Positions 32,384 to 42,339 of a stretch of DNA of 64,000 nt are shown here, piece by piece. Location of the stretch: the NCBI GenBank assembly GCA_947491935.1, contig CANLLF010000002.1:372001-436000 (forward strand), in the 5' to 3' direction. Made by a program: the position numbers and the translations under genes. The DNA is from an uncultured Roseicyclus sp. (GTDB taxonomy: Bacteria; Pseudomonadota; Alphaproteobacteria; Rhodobacterales; Rhodobacteraceae). Within the stretch, counting starts at the first letter, position 1; each line of letters begins with the position of its first letter. Below the pieces are notes generated by a model. That model made no database searches. It worked only from the letters and a program-made list of their open reading frames with translations, and was not told the origin of the DNA.

Positions 32384-33916
32384 ATGGCCGACATTCTGGC
32401 AGAGCTAGAAACGCGCCGCGCCGATGCCCGCGCCGGTGGTGGGGAAAAGCGCGTCACCGCTCAACATGCCAAGGGCAAACTCACGGCCCGCGAGCGGATC
32501 GAGCTGTTGCTGGATGAGGGGAGTTTCGAGGAATACGACATGTTCGTGACCCACCGGGCAACCGAGTTCGGGATGGCCAATAACCGCCCGTCCGGCGACG
32601 GCGTGGTGACGGGTTGGGGCACGGTCAATGGCCGTCAGGTCTATGTCTACAGCCAGGATTTCACCGTTCTGGGCGGGTCGGTGTCGGAAACCCACGGCCA
32701 GAAGATCTGCAAGATCATGGACATGGCGATGCAGAACGGTGCGCCGGTTGTGGGCATCAACGATTCAGGCGGGGCGCGCATTCAGGAAGGTGTCGACAGC
32801 CTCGCGGCTTACGGCGAGGTGTTCCAGCGCAATATCGAGGCCTCCGGCGTGGTTCCCCAGATCTCCATGATCATGGGGCCCTGCGCGGGTGGTGCCGTTT
32901 ACAGCCCGGCGATGACCGATTTCATCTTCATGGTGAAGGATTCGTCCTACATGTTCGTAACCGGCCCGGACGTGGTGAAGACCGTCACAAATGAAGTTGT
33001 GACGGCCGAGGAGCTTGGGGGCGCCTCCACACACACGCGCAAATCCTCCGTCGCCGATGGCGCGTTTGAAAATGACGTTGAGGCGCTCAACGAGGTGCGC
33101 CGCCTGATCGACTTCCTGCCGCTGTCCAACCGCGACAAGCCGCCGGTGCGTCCGTTCTTCGACAGCCCTGACCGCATCGAGGACAGCCTTGATACGCTGG
33201 TGCCGGACAATCCGAACCAGCCCTACGATATGCATGAGCTGATCACGAAAATCGCCGATGAGGGTGATTTCTACGAGATTCAGGCGGAGTTTGCGAAAAA
33301 CATCCTCACCGGGTTCATCCGGCTGGAAGGGCAGACCGTGGGCGTGGTCGCCAATCAGCCGATGGTGCTGGCCGGTGTGCTGGATATCGACAGCGCCCGC
33401 AAGGCGGCGCGGTTCGTGCGCTTCTGCGATTGCTTCGAGATACCGATCCTATCGCTGGTCGATGTGCCCGGCTTCCTGCCCGGCACGGCGCAGGAATACG
33501 ACGGCGTGATCAAGCACGGCGCGAAACTGCTCTTCGCCTATGGCGAGGCGACGGTGCCGAAGGTGACGGTGATCACGCGCAAGGCCTATGGCGGGGCCTA
33601 TGTGGTGATGGCGTCCAAACACTTGAGGGCGGATATGAACTACGCCTGGCCGACCAGCGAGATCGCGGTGATGGGTGCCAAGGGGGCGGTGGAGATCCTG
33701 CACCGCTCTGATCTGGGCGACCCCGACAAGATCGCCGCCCACACCAAGGAATACGAGGACCGCTTCGCCAACCCGTTTGTCGCCGCCGAACGGGGCTTTG
33801 TGGACGAGGTGATTCAGCCCCATTCCACCCGCCGCCGCGTCTGCCGCGCCTTCGCGGCCCTCCGCCGGAAGGAGCAGAAGCGGCCGTGGAAGAAGCACGA
33901 TAACATTCCGCTCTGA
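32384..33916 (+). CDS. pccB: propionyl-CoA carboxylase beta subunit
   Basis: The carboxyltransferase subunit transfers CO2 from biotin to propionyl-CoA, giving (S)-methylmalonyl-CoA. The 510-residue product has both crotonase-fold halves ([40 protein letters not shown]). The ATG at 32384 follows AAAGGGAG. It is separated from pccA by seven small genes, the usual Rhodobacterales arrangement. The next gene starts inside its stop codon (TGATG). Confidence 0.97.
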   Translation: MADILAELETRRADARAGGGEKRVTAQHAKGKLTARERIELLLDEGSFEEYDMFVTHRATEFGMANNRPSGDGVVTGWGTVNGRQVYVYSQDFTVLGGSVSETHGQKICKIMDMAMQNGAPVVGINDSGGARIQEGVDSLAAYGEVFQRNIEASGVVPQISMIMGPCAGGAVYSPAMTDFIFMVKDSSYMFVTGPDVVKTVTNEVVTAEELGGASTHTRKSSVADGAFENDVEALNEVRRLIDFLPLSNRDKPPVRPFFDSPDRIEDSLDTLVPDNPNQPYDMHELITKIADEGDFYEIQAEFAKNILTGFIRLEGQTVGVVANQPMVLAGVLDIDSARKAARFVRFCDCFEIPILSLVDVPGFLPGTAQEYDGVIKHGAKLLFAYGEATVPKVTVITRKAYGGAYVVMASKHLRADMNYAWPTSEIAVMGAKGAVEILHRSDLGDPDKIAAHTKEYEDRFANPFVAAERGFVDEVIQPHSTRRRVCRAFAALRRKEQKRPWKKHDNIPL

Positions 33917-34263
33917 TGGCCCGCGACGCATGGCATATCACGCGCGATGAGCGCACCTTGACCCTGTCGCGCACCCGCGACGTGCGGTTCGACCTGGCGC
34001 AGTTGAGCTTCATCCCCGGGGAGGGGTTGAGCCGGTCGCGCCTGGCCCACCAGATCCGGCAGGACATGTGGCGCAAGTTGCAACGCTTGCGGGGCTTTTC
34101 CCCGGCGGTGCGCATCACAGTGCAGGATGGCGGCATGGCCGTGCTGGCCGGTGGCGCGGTCAACGGCCCGGTGACGCGCCGCGCGGCAGAGACGATTGCC
34201 GATATGCTGGACGATCCCGACCTGCGGGCACGCTGGATCAAACATGCGCGGAGGCGGACATGA
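33916..34263 (+). CDS. conserved hypothetical protein between pccB and pccA
   Basis: A 115-residue basic protein with no signal peptide or membrane segment. The ATG overlaps the pccB stop by one base, so it is probably translated with it. The family is not recognised. Its position suggests a link to propionyl-CoA carboxylase, but nothing in the sequence shows what it does. Confidence 0.7.
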   Translation: MARDAWHITRDERTLTLSRTRDVRFDLAQLSFIPGEGLSRSRLAHQIRQDMWRKLQRLRGFSPAVRITVQDGGMAVLAGGAVNGPVTRRAAETIADMLDDPDLRARWIKHARRRT

Positions 34264-34368
34264 TCCAGACTGATGGCCTCCCCCACGGCGCTTTTTCTGA
34301 TCGCGCCTGCCAGCCTGTCTCCGGAACCACCCGGCGCCCCGGCGCGTTCGGGTGGAAAGGAGAATGCC

Positions 34369-34632
34369 ATGACCAAGGATCACGGACCGTCCATCAAGGA
34401 CGACGACACCTACGAAGCCCTGCGCGAAGACGGTGCGTCCAAGGAGAAGGCCGCGCGGATTGCCAATGCGCAGGCCTCGGCTTCGCAATCGCCCTCGGAA
34501 AAAGGCGGCAAGGCGCGGGCCTACGAGGAATGGACAAAGGACGCGCTTTACGAGCGGGCACAGGAACTGGAGATCGACGGGCGGTCCGACATGTCCAAGG
34601 ACGCGTTGATCGAGGCGTTGCGCAAAAATTGA
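34369..34632 (+). CDS. Rho-N-like domain small protein
   Basis: An 87-residue charged protein. The C-terminal half (EEWTKDALYERAQELEIDGR followed by SDMSKDALIEALRKN) is a SAP/Rho N-terminal-type helical module that often binds nucleic acid. The N-terminal half is acidic and lysine-rich and could be disordered. A very good AAAGGAG precedes the ATG at 34369. Confidence 0.8.
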   Translation: MTKDHGPSIKDDDTYEALREDGASKEKAARIANAQASASQSPSEKGGKARAYEEWTKDALYERAQELEIDGRSDMSKDALIEALRKN

Positions 34633-34660
34633 GGGCACGCGCGCCCTGGATGGGCGCGGC

Positions 34661-35047
34661 ATGACCCAATCCTTCACCATCACCCATGCCGATGATCGCC
34701 CGTTCAAGGGCGAGGGCCTGCGGGCGTTTTTTGAATACGCGGATCTTAAGGTTTCCGATGCGACGGGAGGAGCGTTCGGGGCCCATGTGATCCGCGCCGT
34801 GCCGGGGCAGGAGAGCCCCGGCACCTGGCATTCGCACGATCTGACCTTCCAGTTGGTGTATGTGACGAGAGGTTGGGTTGTCTTCGAATATGAGGGCGAG
34901 GGGGAGCATATACTGCGCGCGGGATCGTGCGTGTTGCAGCCCCCCGGTATCCGCCACCGGGAGGTTCGCCATTCCGACGATATGGAACTGATCGAGATTA
35001 CGTCACCCGCCGCGTTCGAGACCACGCCAGAGGAGGCGCCGTCGTGA
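34661..35047 (+). CDS. cupin-domain protein
   Basis: A 128-residue single-cupin protein. Motif 1 (TWHSHDLTFQLVYVTRGWVV) supplies two histidines, and motif 2 (LQPPGIRHREVRHS) supplies another, so it probably binds a metal. The substrate is unknown. It overlaps the next gene by one base. Confidence 0.85.
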   Translation: MTQSFTITHADDRPFKGEGLRAFFEYADLKVSDATGGAFGAHVIRAVPGQESPGTWHSHDLTFQLVYVTRGWVVFEYEGEGEHILRAGSCVLQPPGIRHREVRHSDDMELIEITSPAAFETTPEEAPS

Positions 35048-35499
35048 TGGGAAACGTAACGCTCATCAAGGTGGCGGTGGGGCTGGCGGGGTTGGTCGTG
35101 TTGGGGCTTGCGATCCTGTTCCTCACTTCGCAATCGCCTGGCACGGGGAATGACGAGGTGGTCTGCACGTCAACGGAGACCGGCATCGCGCCGTCCGGAC
35201 GGACAGTATCGCTGTGCGAGATAATCTATGAGGCACAACCCTCCGGCTCGTCTTGGGCCGTGGTGCGGGTGCTGGACCCGGCCCTGTCCGACGACGCGCT
35301 TGGGCAGGACCATGCGGATCATGATTGGGCGTGTGAGACATGGGGCCCGACCGCCGTCGAGGCGGAGCCGCGCCCCGAGCGGATTGTGGTGCAGGTGATG
35401 GCGTCGCCATTCGTCCGTGGCGAGCCCGCGCAGGGGATAACTCAATCCATCGAGGCCTATTCGGTCGAAAACGGTACCTGCATATGGGAGTTGTTGTGA
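35047..35499 (+). CDS. membrane-anchored hypothetical protein
   Basis: A 150-residue protein with an N-terminal membrane helix (residues 6-26) and an exported domain holding four cysteines that could form two disulfides (VVCTSTE, VSLCEI, WACETW, GTCIWE). The ATG at 35047 overlaps the cupin stop codon. The family is not recognised. Confidence 0.7.
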   Translation: MGNVTLIKVAVGLAGLVVLGLAILFLTSQSPGTGNDEVVCTSTETGIAPSGRTVSLCEIIYEAQPSGSSWAVVRVLDPALSDDALGQDHADHDWACETWGPTAVEAEPRPERIVVQVMASPFVRGEPAQGITQSIEAYSVENGTCIWELL

Positions 35500-35863
35500 T
35501 GTTTGATCAACATGTTGCGCCCCGTTCTTCATGCCACAGGCCATGTGATGCAATCGAGTCACAGGGTGGTCATTCTTGTGGAAAGACCTGTGGAGAACGC
35601 GGCCCATTGTGTAACGTCCGCCCTAGCTGCACACATGCAGCTGTACCTCGGACCGTGGCCGGGTCCATGGGCATCAGCCCTTTAGGCCCGGTCACACCGC
35701 GAGGCAAAAAGAAGAAGAAAACGGCCCGCGCGGAATTGCAGACGCCGCTTGCGCCGATACGGCAGGTCCTAAGGCACCATCCCCCAGTGTGCCGGAGCAG
35801 GACATTCCTTCTGACCGGACGGGGTCTCGGCCTCGTCCGGTATATTCCTGCCGCGGTGGCATC
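35500..35863. other. 364-base gap with hairpins and a doubtful ORF
   Basis: The region holds the hairpin AGCTGCA-CACA-TGCAGCT (35625-35642) and an inverted repeat ACCGGACG / CGTCCGGT near 35816-35841. A 67-codon frame from ATG 35667 to 35870 (with a run of five lysines) overlaps the next gene's start by seven bases, has no ribosome binding site and is doubtful. No RNA gene was recognised. Confidence 0.35.
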
Positions 35864-36238
35864 ATGCTGAAACACCGTGGGTTTCCCTCCCGTCTGCCAA
35901 GCAGCGATTACCAATTCACCATCCGGCGCGACAACAAGGGCGGTGCGACGAAGCTGATCATGCGCGAGCGCTACGCGGATCGAAAACCCGCCGATCGTCG
36001 CGCCGATGCCGCGTTCATGGAGGCGCTGTGGCTGTTCTTCGGGGATCAGCCGTTCGAACGCGGAAATCTTGATGCCGGACGGCTGAGCTGGCTGTTCAAA
36101 CGCGAGGTTGTGCCCGCCGAAGACCCGTTCGATCCCGAGAGTTACGAGGCGCTGTTGCGTATCGACGAAGGCCGTGCGCGGGCGGCGTTTCCCGAAGCCT
36201 TTGACGGCAGCGGGATCTGGGACGGGGGATCGGCATGA
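35864..36238 (+). CDS. conserved hypothetical protein, 124 aa
   Basis: A soluble 124-residue protein with many charged residues (TIRRDNKGGATKLIMRERYA) and an acidic C-terminal half. It has no signal peptide or known domain. The frame is open upstream to 35789, but MLKHRGFPSRLPSSDYQF looks like the natural start. It is one of the small genes between pccB and pccA. Confidence 0.6.
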   Translation: MLKHRGFPSRLPSSDYQFTIRRDNKGGATKLIMRERYADRKPADRRADAAFMEALWLFFGDQPFERGNLDAGRLSWLFKREVVPAEDPFDPESYEALLRIDEGRARAAFPEAFDGSGIWDGGSA

Positions 36239-36539
36239 TTTCGCCCGGCATTAACCTTTATGAGCGATTCACTGCGCACAAACCGGCCATGGTGCAAACG
36301 CCCCTTTCGGCCCCGCAGGAACCTGCCATGGTCGTTCTGTCGGCCACTGTCCCCAGTTGTAAATACCCGGCCGACACCCACAAGACGTGTTACCCTTCCC
36401 CTTCAAAGCGGTCGGCCGGATCCCCGCGCCGACCGCTCTTTTTTTCTTTTTTCGACAGGCAGGGAAACCGGACTACTCCAAATGCGCGATTTCGTGTAGG
36501 AAGACGCATACGAGGATTATCGACAGGAGACGCACCACA
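36239..36539. other. 301-base gap with a strong terminator
   Basis: The first 170 bases hold no convincing gene, although they end in a very strong terminator (listed separately). This could be a long 3' UTR or a small RNA gene. The last 85 bases are the leader and promoter area of the following lipoprotein gene. Confidence 0.45.
36407..36452 (+). terminator. strong intrinsic terminator
   Basis: AGCGGTCGGC (36407-36416) pairs perfectly with GCCGACCGCT (36428-36437) and is followed by C and then TTTTTTTCTTTTTT. It separates the pccB-side small genes from the lipoprotein and pccA. Confidence 0.92.
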
Positions 36540-36740
36540 ATGCGCACGAAACTTACCCTTACTGCCCTCTTTGCCGCTGCCATGGCGGTTTCCGGATGTG
36601 TCGCATCCGATCTTGAACGCGCCGGTGTTGGCGCCGTTGTCGGCGGTGTCGGCACGGCCGCGCTTGGCGGGTCGGTCGCGACCGGCGTTGTTGCGGGTGC
36701 CGCCGCGGGCGCACTTTGCGACGACGTCAACCTCTGCTGA
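36540..36740 (+). CDS. glycine-zipper lipoprotein
   Basis: A 66-residue lipoprotein precursor. The signal peptide ends VSGC (Cys20). The mature part is a glycine/alanine-rich helix with small-residue spacing (VGAVVGGVGTAALGGSVATG), typical of glycine-zipper outer-membrane lipoproteins. AGGAGA precedes the ATG, and a terminator begins 44 bases after the stop, so it forms its own transcript. Confidence 0.82.
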   Translation: MRTKLTLTALFAAAMAVSGCVASDLERAGVGAVVGGVGTAALGGSVATGVVAGAAAGALCDDVNLC

Positions 36741-36783
36741 GGGCATAGGCGCGGGGCATACCCGCACCAGATCTGAGAATTCG

Positions 36784-36819
36784 GACCATCGGAGCCTCGC
36801 GGCCCCGGTGGTCTTTTTT
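36784..36819 (+). terminator. intrinsic terminator after lipoprotein gene
   Basis: GACCATCGG (36784-36792) pairs with CCGGTGGTC (36805-36813), one G-U pair, followed by six T residues. It ends about 40 bases before pccA, so pccA needs either read-through or its own promoter. Confidence 0.85.
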
Positions 36820-36860
36820 GTTGTGCGGGCGGCCAAGACCCGCGGGGAAGGGACAGAGAG

Positions 36861-38864
36861 ATGTTCAAGAAAATTCTGATCGCCAACCGGGGTGAAATCG
36901 CCTGCCGCGTGATCAAGACGGCCAAGCGCATGGGAATCCCCACGGTCGCCGTCTATTCCGACGCGGATCGCAATGCCCTGCATGTGAAGATGGCCGATGA
37001 GGCCGTGCATATCGGCCCGCCGCCCGCCGCCGAAAGCTACATCGTGATCGACAAGATCATGGAGGCGATCCGCAGCACGGGCGCCGATGCGGTGCATCCG
37101 GGATACGGGTTCCTGAGCGAAAACAGGATGTTCGCCGAGGCATTGGAGGCGGAAGGCGTGGCCTTTATCGGGCCGCCGGCCTCGGCCATCGAGCAGATGG
37201 GCGACAAGATCACCTCCAAGAAAATCGCGGCCGAAGCGGGCGTCAGCACAGTGCCGGGCCATATGGGCCTGATTGCCGACGCCGCAGAGGCGATCAAGAT
37301 TTCCGGCGAGATCGGCTATCCCGTAATGCTGAAGGCCAGCGCGGGCGGCGGCGGCAAGGGGATGCGCATCGCGTGGTCCGAGGATGAGGTGGCCGAGGGC
37401 TTTCAGGCCTCCAAGAACGAGGCCGCGTCCAGCTTTGGCGATGACCGCATGTTCATCGAGAAATTCGTGACCCAGCCGCGCCATATCGAGATTCAGGTGC
37501 TTGCCGACCAGCACGGCAACGCGATCTATCTGGGCGAGCGCGAATGCTCAATCCAGCGCCGCAACCAGAAGGTGATCGAAGAGGCCCCGTCGCCGTTTCT
37601 GGATGAGGCGACGCGCAAGGCCATGGGCGAACAGGCCGTGAGCCTGGCCCAGGCTGTGGGATATACCAGCGCGGGCACGGTCGAATTCATCGTGGACGGG
37701 GAGCGGAACTTCTACTTCCTTGAGATGAACACGCGCCTTCAGGTGGAGCATCCGGTGACGGAGCTGATCACCGGCGTCGATCTGGTGGAGCAGATGATTC
37801 GCGTCGCGGCGGGCCAGCCGCTGGAGATGGCGCAATCGGATGTGACGTTGACCGGATGGGCGATCGAAAGTCGCCTTTACGCCGAGGATCCGTATCGCGG
37901 CTTTCTGCCGTCGATCGGGCGACTTACCCGGTATCGGCCGCCCGAAGAGGGGCATTGGGAGACCCACTGCGTGCGCAACGATACCGGCGTTTTCGAGGGT
38001 GGCGAGATCTCCATGTATTACGACCCGATGATCGCCAAGCTGTGCACCTGGGGCCCCGACCGGCCCACGGCGCTGGAGGCGATGCGCGTGGCGCTGGACA
38101 GTTTTGAAGTGGAGGGGATCGGCCATAACCTGCCCTTCCTGAGCGCGGTGATGGATCACCCGAAATTCGCATCGGGCGACATGACAACCGCGTTTATCGC
38201 CGAAGAATACCCGGACGGCTTCGAAGGTGTGGACCTGCCGGACGGCGAAAAGCGCCGTATCGCGGCGGCTGCCGCCGCCATGCACCGGGTGGCCGAAATC
38301 CGGCGCACGCGGGTGTCGGGCCGGATGGATAACCACGAGCGCCACGTGGGCAGCGATTGGGTTGTCGTGATGGGCGGCGAGGTGCCCTGGCCGCTGATCG
38401 TCGAGGGTGACAGGGGTGGGGCGACGATCCGCTTCGAGGACGGGATCGAGATGCGGGTAGAGGGCGATTGGACGCCGGGCCAGTCGCTGGCGCGGATGAC
38501 CGTCGACGGGCGGCCCCTTGTCCTGAAGGTGGGCAAGGTGCCAGGCGGCTTCCGCCTGCGCACGCGCGGGGCGGATGTGAAAGTGCATGTGCGCACCCCG
38601 CGTCAGGCCGAGCTTGCCACGCTGATGCCCGAGAAACTGCCGCCCGATACGTCGCGGATGCTGCTCTGCCCGATGCCCGGGCTGGTTGTGAAAATCGACG
38701 TGGAGGAGGGCCAGGAGGTTCAGGACGGCCAGGCGTTGTGCACCGTGGAGGCGATGAAGATGGAAAACATCCTGCGTGCCGAGCGCAAGGGCGTGGTGGC
38801 CAAGATCAATGCCGCCCCCGGTGACAGCCTTGCCGTCGATGATGTGATCATGGAGTTCGAGTGA
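36861..38864 (+). CDS. pccA: propionyl-CoA carboxylase alpha (biotin) subunit
   Basis: A 667-residue biotin carboxylase / biotin carrier fusion. It starts MFKKILIANRGEIACRVIK. The ATP-grasp glycine loop is KASAGGGGKGMRIAW near residue 160. A BT-type linker domain follows at about 480-590, then the biotinyl domain with the lysine in VEAMKMENI near residue 633. It pairs with PccB to make methylmalonyl-CoA. A terminator stands just upstream, so it is probably transcribed separately from pccB. Confidence 0.97.
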   Translation: MFKKILIANRGEIACRVIKTAKRMGIPTVAVYSDADRNALHVKMADEAVHIGPPPAAESYIVIDKIMEAIRSTGADAVHPGYGFLSENRMFAEALEAEGVAFIGPPASAIEQMGDKITSKKIAAEAGVSTVPGHMGLIADAAEAIKISGEIGYPVMLKASAGGGGKGMRIAWSEDEVAEGFQASKNEAASSFGDDRMFIEKFVTQPRHIEIQVLADQHGNAIYLGERECSIQRRNQKVIEEAPSPFLDEATRKAMGEQAVSLAQAVGYTSAGTVEFIVDGERNFYFLEMNTRLQVEHPVTELITGVDLVEQMIRVAAGQPLEMAQSDVTLTGWAIESRLYAEDPYRGFLPSIGRLTRYRPPEEGHWETHCVRNDTGVFEGGEISMYYDPMIAKLCTWGPDRPTALEAMRVALDSFEVEGIGHNLPFLSAVMDHPKFASGDMTTAFIAEEYPDGFEGVDLPDGEKRRIAAAAAAMHRVAEIRRTRVSGRMDNHERHVGSDWVVVMGGEVPWPLIVEGDRGGATIRFEDGIEMRVEGDWTPGQSLARMTVDGRPLVLKVGKVPGGFRLRTRGADVKVHVRTPRQAELATLMPEKLPPDTSRMLLCPMPGLVVKIDVEEGQEVQDGQALCTVEAMKMENILRAERKGVVAKINAAPGDSLAVDDVIMEFE

Positions 38865-38898
38865 GAGGTTCAGGTATCATCCATGCCGTGCCGATGCC

Positions 38899-38918
38899 CC
38901 CCGCGTTGCAGAGCGGGG
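38899..38918. terminator. weak convergent hairpin after pccA
   Basis: CCCCGC (38899-38904) pairs with GCGGGG (38913-38918) between the converging pccA and DUF4174 genes. There is no T-tract. Confidence 0.3.
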
Positions 38919-38928
38919 CGGCTGAGCA

Positions 38929-39423
38929 TTATTGGCCCTGCCGCAATTCTTCTTGCCGCAGCTGGAAGTTGTCGATGGCGCGGATGATCTCACGCACGTC
39001 GCGCGGGGCGGGGCGGCGCATGCCCACGGTGCCGTCCTTGGCGACGACAACCACCGAGAACCCGCGTGGCCGCAGCGCCGTCCGGATTGCCGAGCGCGCC
39101 GAGGGATCGGTATCGAAGATGATCACCACGTCGCGTTCCAGAAGCGCGTCGGGGCGCCGGGTCAACAGCTCCATCTGTTCGATGAAGCGGGGATCGGCGG
39201 GTGTGTCGGCAAAGACGACGATGGGCCGCGCGACCCACAGAAACTCCTCCAGCGTCAGATCGATCGCATCGCGGGGGGTCAGCGGGTCCACCGCCACCAT
39301 CTCTGTTTCGGGTGCCGTATCGTCCGCCATGACAATCGTCGCGGCGCTTGCATCCTGGGCCAGCGCGGGCATCGGTGCGGTCAGGGCCGCGCTGAGCAAA
39401 AAGATCAGGGGAATTCGTCGCAT
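38929..39423 (-). CDS. DUF4174 secreted protein
   Basis: A 164-residue protein with a signal peptide (MRRIPLIFLLSAALTAPMPA, cleavage after ALAQ). It is followed by the DUF4174 thioredoxin-like domain (RPIVVFADTPADPRFIEQME; VIIFDTDPSA; VVVVAKDGTVGMRRP). The cysteine pair of true thioredoxins is missing. GGAGGACCT precedes the ATG at 39423. It lies antisense between pccA and mcm. Confidence 0.82.
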   Translation of the reverse strand: MRRIPLIFLLSAALTAPMPALAQDASAATIVMADDTAPETEMVAVDPLTPRDAIDLTLEEFLWVARPIVVFADTPADPRFIEQMELLTRRPDALLERDVVIIFDTDPSARSAIRTALRPRGFSVVVVAKDGTVGMRRPAPRDVREIIRAIDNFQLRQEELRQGQ

Positions 39424-39749
39424 AGGTCCTCCAGTCATCGCAGATATAGGCACCACGCCGAACAAAGCGAAGGCTTTCGCACAGTTCAACGGGATGTTGA
39501 CCGGATATTCACAAAACCTTGTCCCTGCCGCCCCGCCGACCGCCACGGTCGTGGGACAGGGACGGGGCATGGACGTGGTCCCGCATAGGGGTGCCCACCG
39601 CGCAGCACCCGATGGCGCACAGGCGCTGACCGCCGAATACGACGAACACCTGGCATGGCCTGCCCAAGGCCCGGCGGGCTTTGTCGACCCAATCGATGCG
39701 CCCCCGGCGGAGACCGGGGAGCGGACAGTTGAAGGAAGAGGATGATCCG
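39424..39749. other. 326-base gap before methylmalonyl-CoA mutase
   Basis: The promoters of the divergent DUF4174 gene and of mcm must lie here. No TTTGCAAA site was found. A 58-codon frame at 39569-39745 starts after GGGACAGGGAC and ends four bases before the mcm ATG. Its composition is unremarkable and it matches nothing I know, so it is noted but not called as a gene. Confidence 0.3.
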
Positions 39750-41879
39750 ATGACGGAGAAGACCGACACCTGGCGCGAGCTGGCGCAAAAGGAGCTGAAG
39801 GCGCGCGACCCGAGTGACCTGACGTGGAAGACGCTGGAAGGGATCGACGTGAAACCGCTCTACACGGCGGCGGACACGGCCGAACTGGACCATATGGGCG
39901 CGCTGCCCGGCGAGGCCCCGTTCACCCGCGGCGTCAAGGCCACGATGTATGCCGGGCGCCCCTGGACGATCCGGCAATACGCGGGGTTTTCGACGGCGGA
40001 GGAAAGCAACGCCTTCTATCGCCAGGGCCTCGCGGCCGGTCAGCAGGGCGTGTCGGTGGCCTTTGATCTGGCCACGCACCGTGGCTATGACAGCGACCAT
40101 GAGCGGGTGATGGGCGATGTCGGCAAGGCCGGTGTGGCCATCGACAGCGTGGAGGATATGAAGATCCTCTTCGACGGGATCCCGCTGGATCAGGTGTCGG
40201 TATCCATGACGATGAATGGGGCCGTCATCCCGATCCTGGCGAATTTCATTGTCGCAGGCGAAGAGCAGGGGCACGACGAGGCCCTGCTGAGCGGGACCAT
40301 TCAGAACGATATTCTGAAAGAGTTCATGGTACGGAATACCTATATCTATCCGCCCGAACCATCTATGCGGATCATCTCAGACATCATCAGCTATACCTCT
40401 GATAACATGCCAAAATTCAACTCCATCTCGATCTCCGGCTACCACATGCAGGAGGCGGGCGCGAACCTGGTGCAGGAACTGGCCTACACCATCGCCGATG
40501 GCCGCGAATATGTGCGCGCGGCGATCGAGGCGGGCATGGATGTGGACAAGTTCGCCGGGCGGCTGAGTTTCTTCTTTGCCATCGGCATGAATTTCTTCAT
40601 GGAAATCGCCAAGCTCCGCGCCGCGCGGACGTTGTGGTACCGGGTGATGAGCGAGTTTGGGGCGAAATCCGAGCGCTCCAAGATGCTGCGCACCCATTGC
40701 CAGACCTCGGGCGTGAGCCTGCAGGAGCAGGACCCCTACAACAACGTCGTGCGCACCGCGTTCGAGGCGATGAGCGCCGTTCTGGGTGGCACCCAATCGC
40801 TCCATACCAACAGTTTTGACGAAGCGATTGCCCTGCCGACCGAGTTTTCCGCCCGCATCGCGCGCAATACGCAGCTGATCTTGCAGGAAGAAACAGGCAT
40901 CACAAATGTGGTCGATCCGCTGGCGGGGTCCTACTACATCGAGAGCCTCACCAACGAGTTGATCGAGAAGGCCACCGCACTGATGGACGAGGTGGAGGAG
41001 ATGGGAGGCATGACCAAGGCCGTCGCCTCCGGCCTGCCGAAGCTGCGGATCGAGGAATCGGCAGCCCGCAGGCAGGCCATGATCGACCGCGGCACCGAGG
41101 TGATCGTGGGCGTCAACAAATACCGCAAGCAGAGCGAGGATCCGATCGATATCCGCGATATCGACAACAACGCGGTACGCGAGGCGCAGATTGCGCGCCT
41201 GAAACGCATTCGCGACAGCCGCGACGATGCGGCCTGTGCCGCTGCGCTTGCCGGGTTGGAGCGCACGGCCAAGGAGGGCGGAAACCTGTTGGCGGCCGCC
41301 GTGGAAGCAGCGCGCGCGCGGGCTACTGTGGGAGAAATCAGCATGTCGATGGAAAAAATGTTCGGCCGCCACCGCGCCGAAGTGAAGACGCTCGCCGGGG
41401 TGTATGGGTCGGCCTATGAAGGTGATGAAGATTTTGCCGCGATCCAGACAGAAGTGGAGCACTTTGCCGAGACCGAGGGCCGCAGGCCCCGGATGCTGGT
41501 CGTCAAGATGGGGCAAGACGGCCATGACCGCGGCGCCAAGGTGATCGCCACGGCTTTCGCCGATATCGGGTTCGACGTGGATGTCGGCCCGCTGTTCCAG
41601 ACCCCGGAGGAGGCGGCGCAGGATGCCATCGACAACGACGTACACGTGATCGGCATCTCGTCCCAGGCAGCGGGTCACAAGACGCTGGCGCCGAAGCTGA
41701 TCGAGGCGCTGAAGGCGGAAGGCGCGGGCGAGATCCTGGTGATCTGCGGCGGGGTGATCCCGCAGCAGGACTACGATTTCCTGAAACAGGCGGGCGTGGC
41801 AGCGATTTTCGGGCCGGGAACCCATATTCCGTCCGCAGCGCGCGATATCCTGCGGCTGGTGGGCGAAGCGCGGGGGTAG
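39750..41879 (+). CDS. mcm: methylmalonyl-CoA mutase
   Basis: An adenosylcobalamin enzyme that converts (R)-methylmalonyl-CoA to succinyl-CoA, the last step of propionyl-CoA assimilation. The 709-residue product has the substrate barrel ([21 protein letters not shown]-type [16 protein letters not shown]). The C-terminal B12 domain carries the base-off motif [14 protein letters not shown] (DxHxxG). A short N-terminus starting [13 protein letters not shown] is chosen because GAAGGAAGAGG precedes it. It is convergent with the YcgN gene, seven bases away. The epimerase gene is not in the window. Confidence 0.96.
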   Translation: MTEKTDTWRELAQKELKARDPSDLTWKTLEGIDVKPLYTAADTAELDHMGALPGEAPFTRGVKATMYAGRPWTIRQYAGFSTAEESNAFYRQGLAAGQQGVSVAFDLATHRGYDSDHERVMGDVGKAGVAIDSVEDMKILFDGIPLDQVSVSMTMNGAVIPILANFIVAGEEQGHDEALLSGTIQNDILKEFMVRNTYIYPPEPSMRIISDIISYTSDNMPKFNSISISGYHMQEAGANLVQELAYTIADGREYVRAAIEAGMDVDKFAGRLSFFFAIGMNFFMEIAKLRAARTLWYRVMSEFGAKSERSKMLRTHCQTSGVSLQEQDPYNNVVRTAFEAMSAVLGGTQSLHTNSFDEAIALPTEFSARIARNTQLILQEETGITNVVDPLAGSYYIESLTNELIEKATALMDEVEEMGGMTKAVASGLPKLRIEESAARRQAMIDRGTEVIVGVNKYRKQSEDPIDIRDIDNNAVREAQIARLKRIRDSRDDAACAAALAGLERTAKEGGNLLAAAVEAARARATVGEISMSMEKMFGRHRAEVKTLAGVYGSAYEGDEDFAAIQTEVEHFAETEGRRPRMLVVKMGQDGHDRGAKVIATAFADIGFDVDVGPLFQTPEEAAQDAIDNDVHVIGISSQAAGHKTLAPKLIEALKAEGAGEILVICGGVIPQQDYDFLKQAGVAAIFGPGTHIPSAARDILRLVGEARG

Positions 41880-41886
41880 GACGCGG

Positions 41887-42339
41887 TCAGCTCTCCGCGC
41901 CTGGCTCCTCGATAATGTAGTCTTCCCACTCCTCCTCCGGCACCTCGAATTCGGGCACCGTGATCCCGCGCACAGAGATCCCGGCCTCGTGGACGGAGTT
42001 CGGGTTGCCGGAAACAAGAGGATGCCAGTGCTGTAGCGGTTTGCCCTCGTGGAGCAGCCGATAGGCACAGGTCTCGGGCATGAAATACGCCACATCCTTC
42101 ATCGTGCCCGGCGTCAGCTGGATGCATTCGGGCACGAGCGTCTTGCGAATGTCGTATTGGCCGCATTGGCAGGTTTCATCATCCAGAAGCCGGCAGGCCA
42201 CGCGGGTCAGCGCGACCTCTTGCGTGTCCTCATCCTCCAGCTTGTTGAGGCAGCATTTCCCGCACCCGTCGCAGAGCGCCTCCCATTCCCGGGCGGTCAT
42301 CTTGTCCATGGGCACCCGCGCCCAGAATTGATCCCTCAT
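41887..42339 (-). CDS. YcgN-family cysteine-cluster protein (UPF0260)
   Basis: A 150-residue protein with the YkgJ/UPF0260 cysteine pattern (CDGCGKCC, then CRLLDDETCQCGQY and the later PECIQL and ETCAYR), expected to bind iron-sulfur or zinc. The function is unknown. Its ATG overlaps the ribF stop by four bases. Confidence 0.92.
   Translation of the reverse strand: MRDQFWARVPMDKMTAREWEALCDGCGKCCLNKLEDEDTQEVALTRVACRLLDDETCQCGQYDIRKTLVPECIQLTPGTMKDVAYFMPETCAYRLLHEGKPLQHWHPLVSGNPNSVHEAGISVRGITVPEFEVPEEEWEDYIIEEPGAES

Noticed and set aside
35651-35695. Stem-like GC-rich segment resembling a tRNA arm
   Set aside because: No cloverleaf, TTCGA-type loop or acceptor pairing can be formed.
35667-35870. 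67-codon plus-strand frame with a run of five lysines
   Set aside because: It has no ribosome binding site and overlaps the start of the next gene. The lysine run comes from a purine-rich stretch, and no family is recognised.
36235-36879. Long plus-strand frame starting on the stop codon of the preceding gene
   Set aside because: It reads straight through a very strong terminator and over the lipoprotein gene in another frame. The composition after the terminator is not protein-like.
39569-39745. 58-codon frame just before the methylmalonyl-CoA mutase gene
   Set aside because: It has a passable ribosome binding site but no recognisable features, and the region must also hold promoters. It was kept only as a note in the gap entry.
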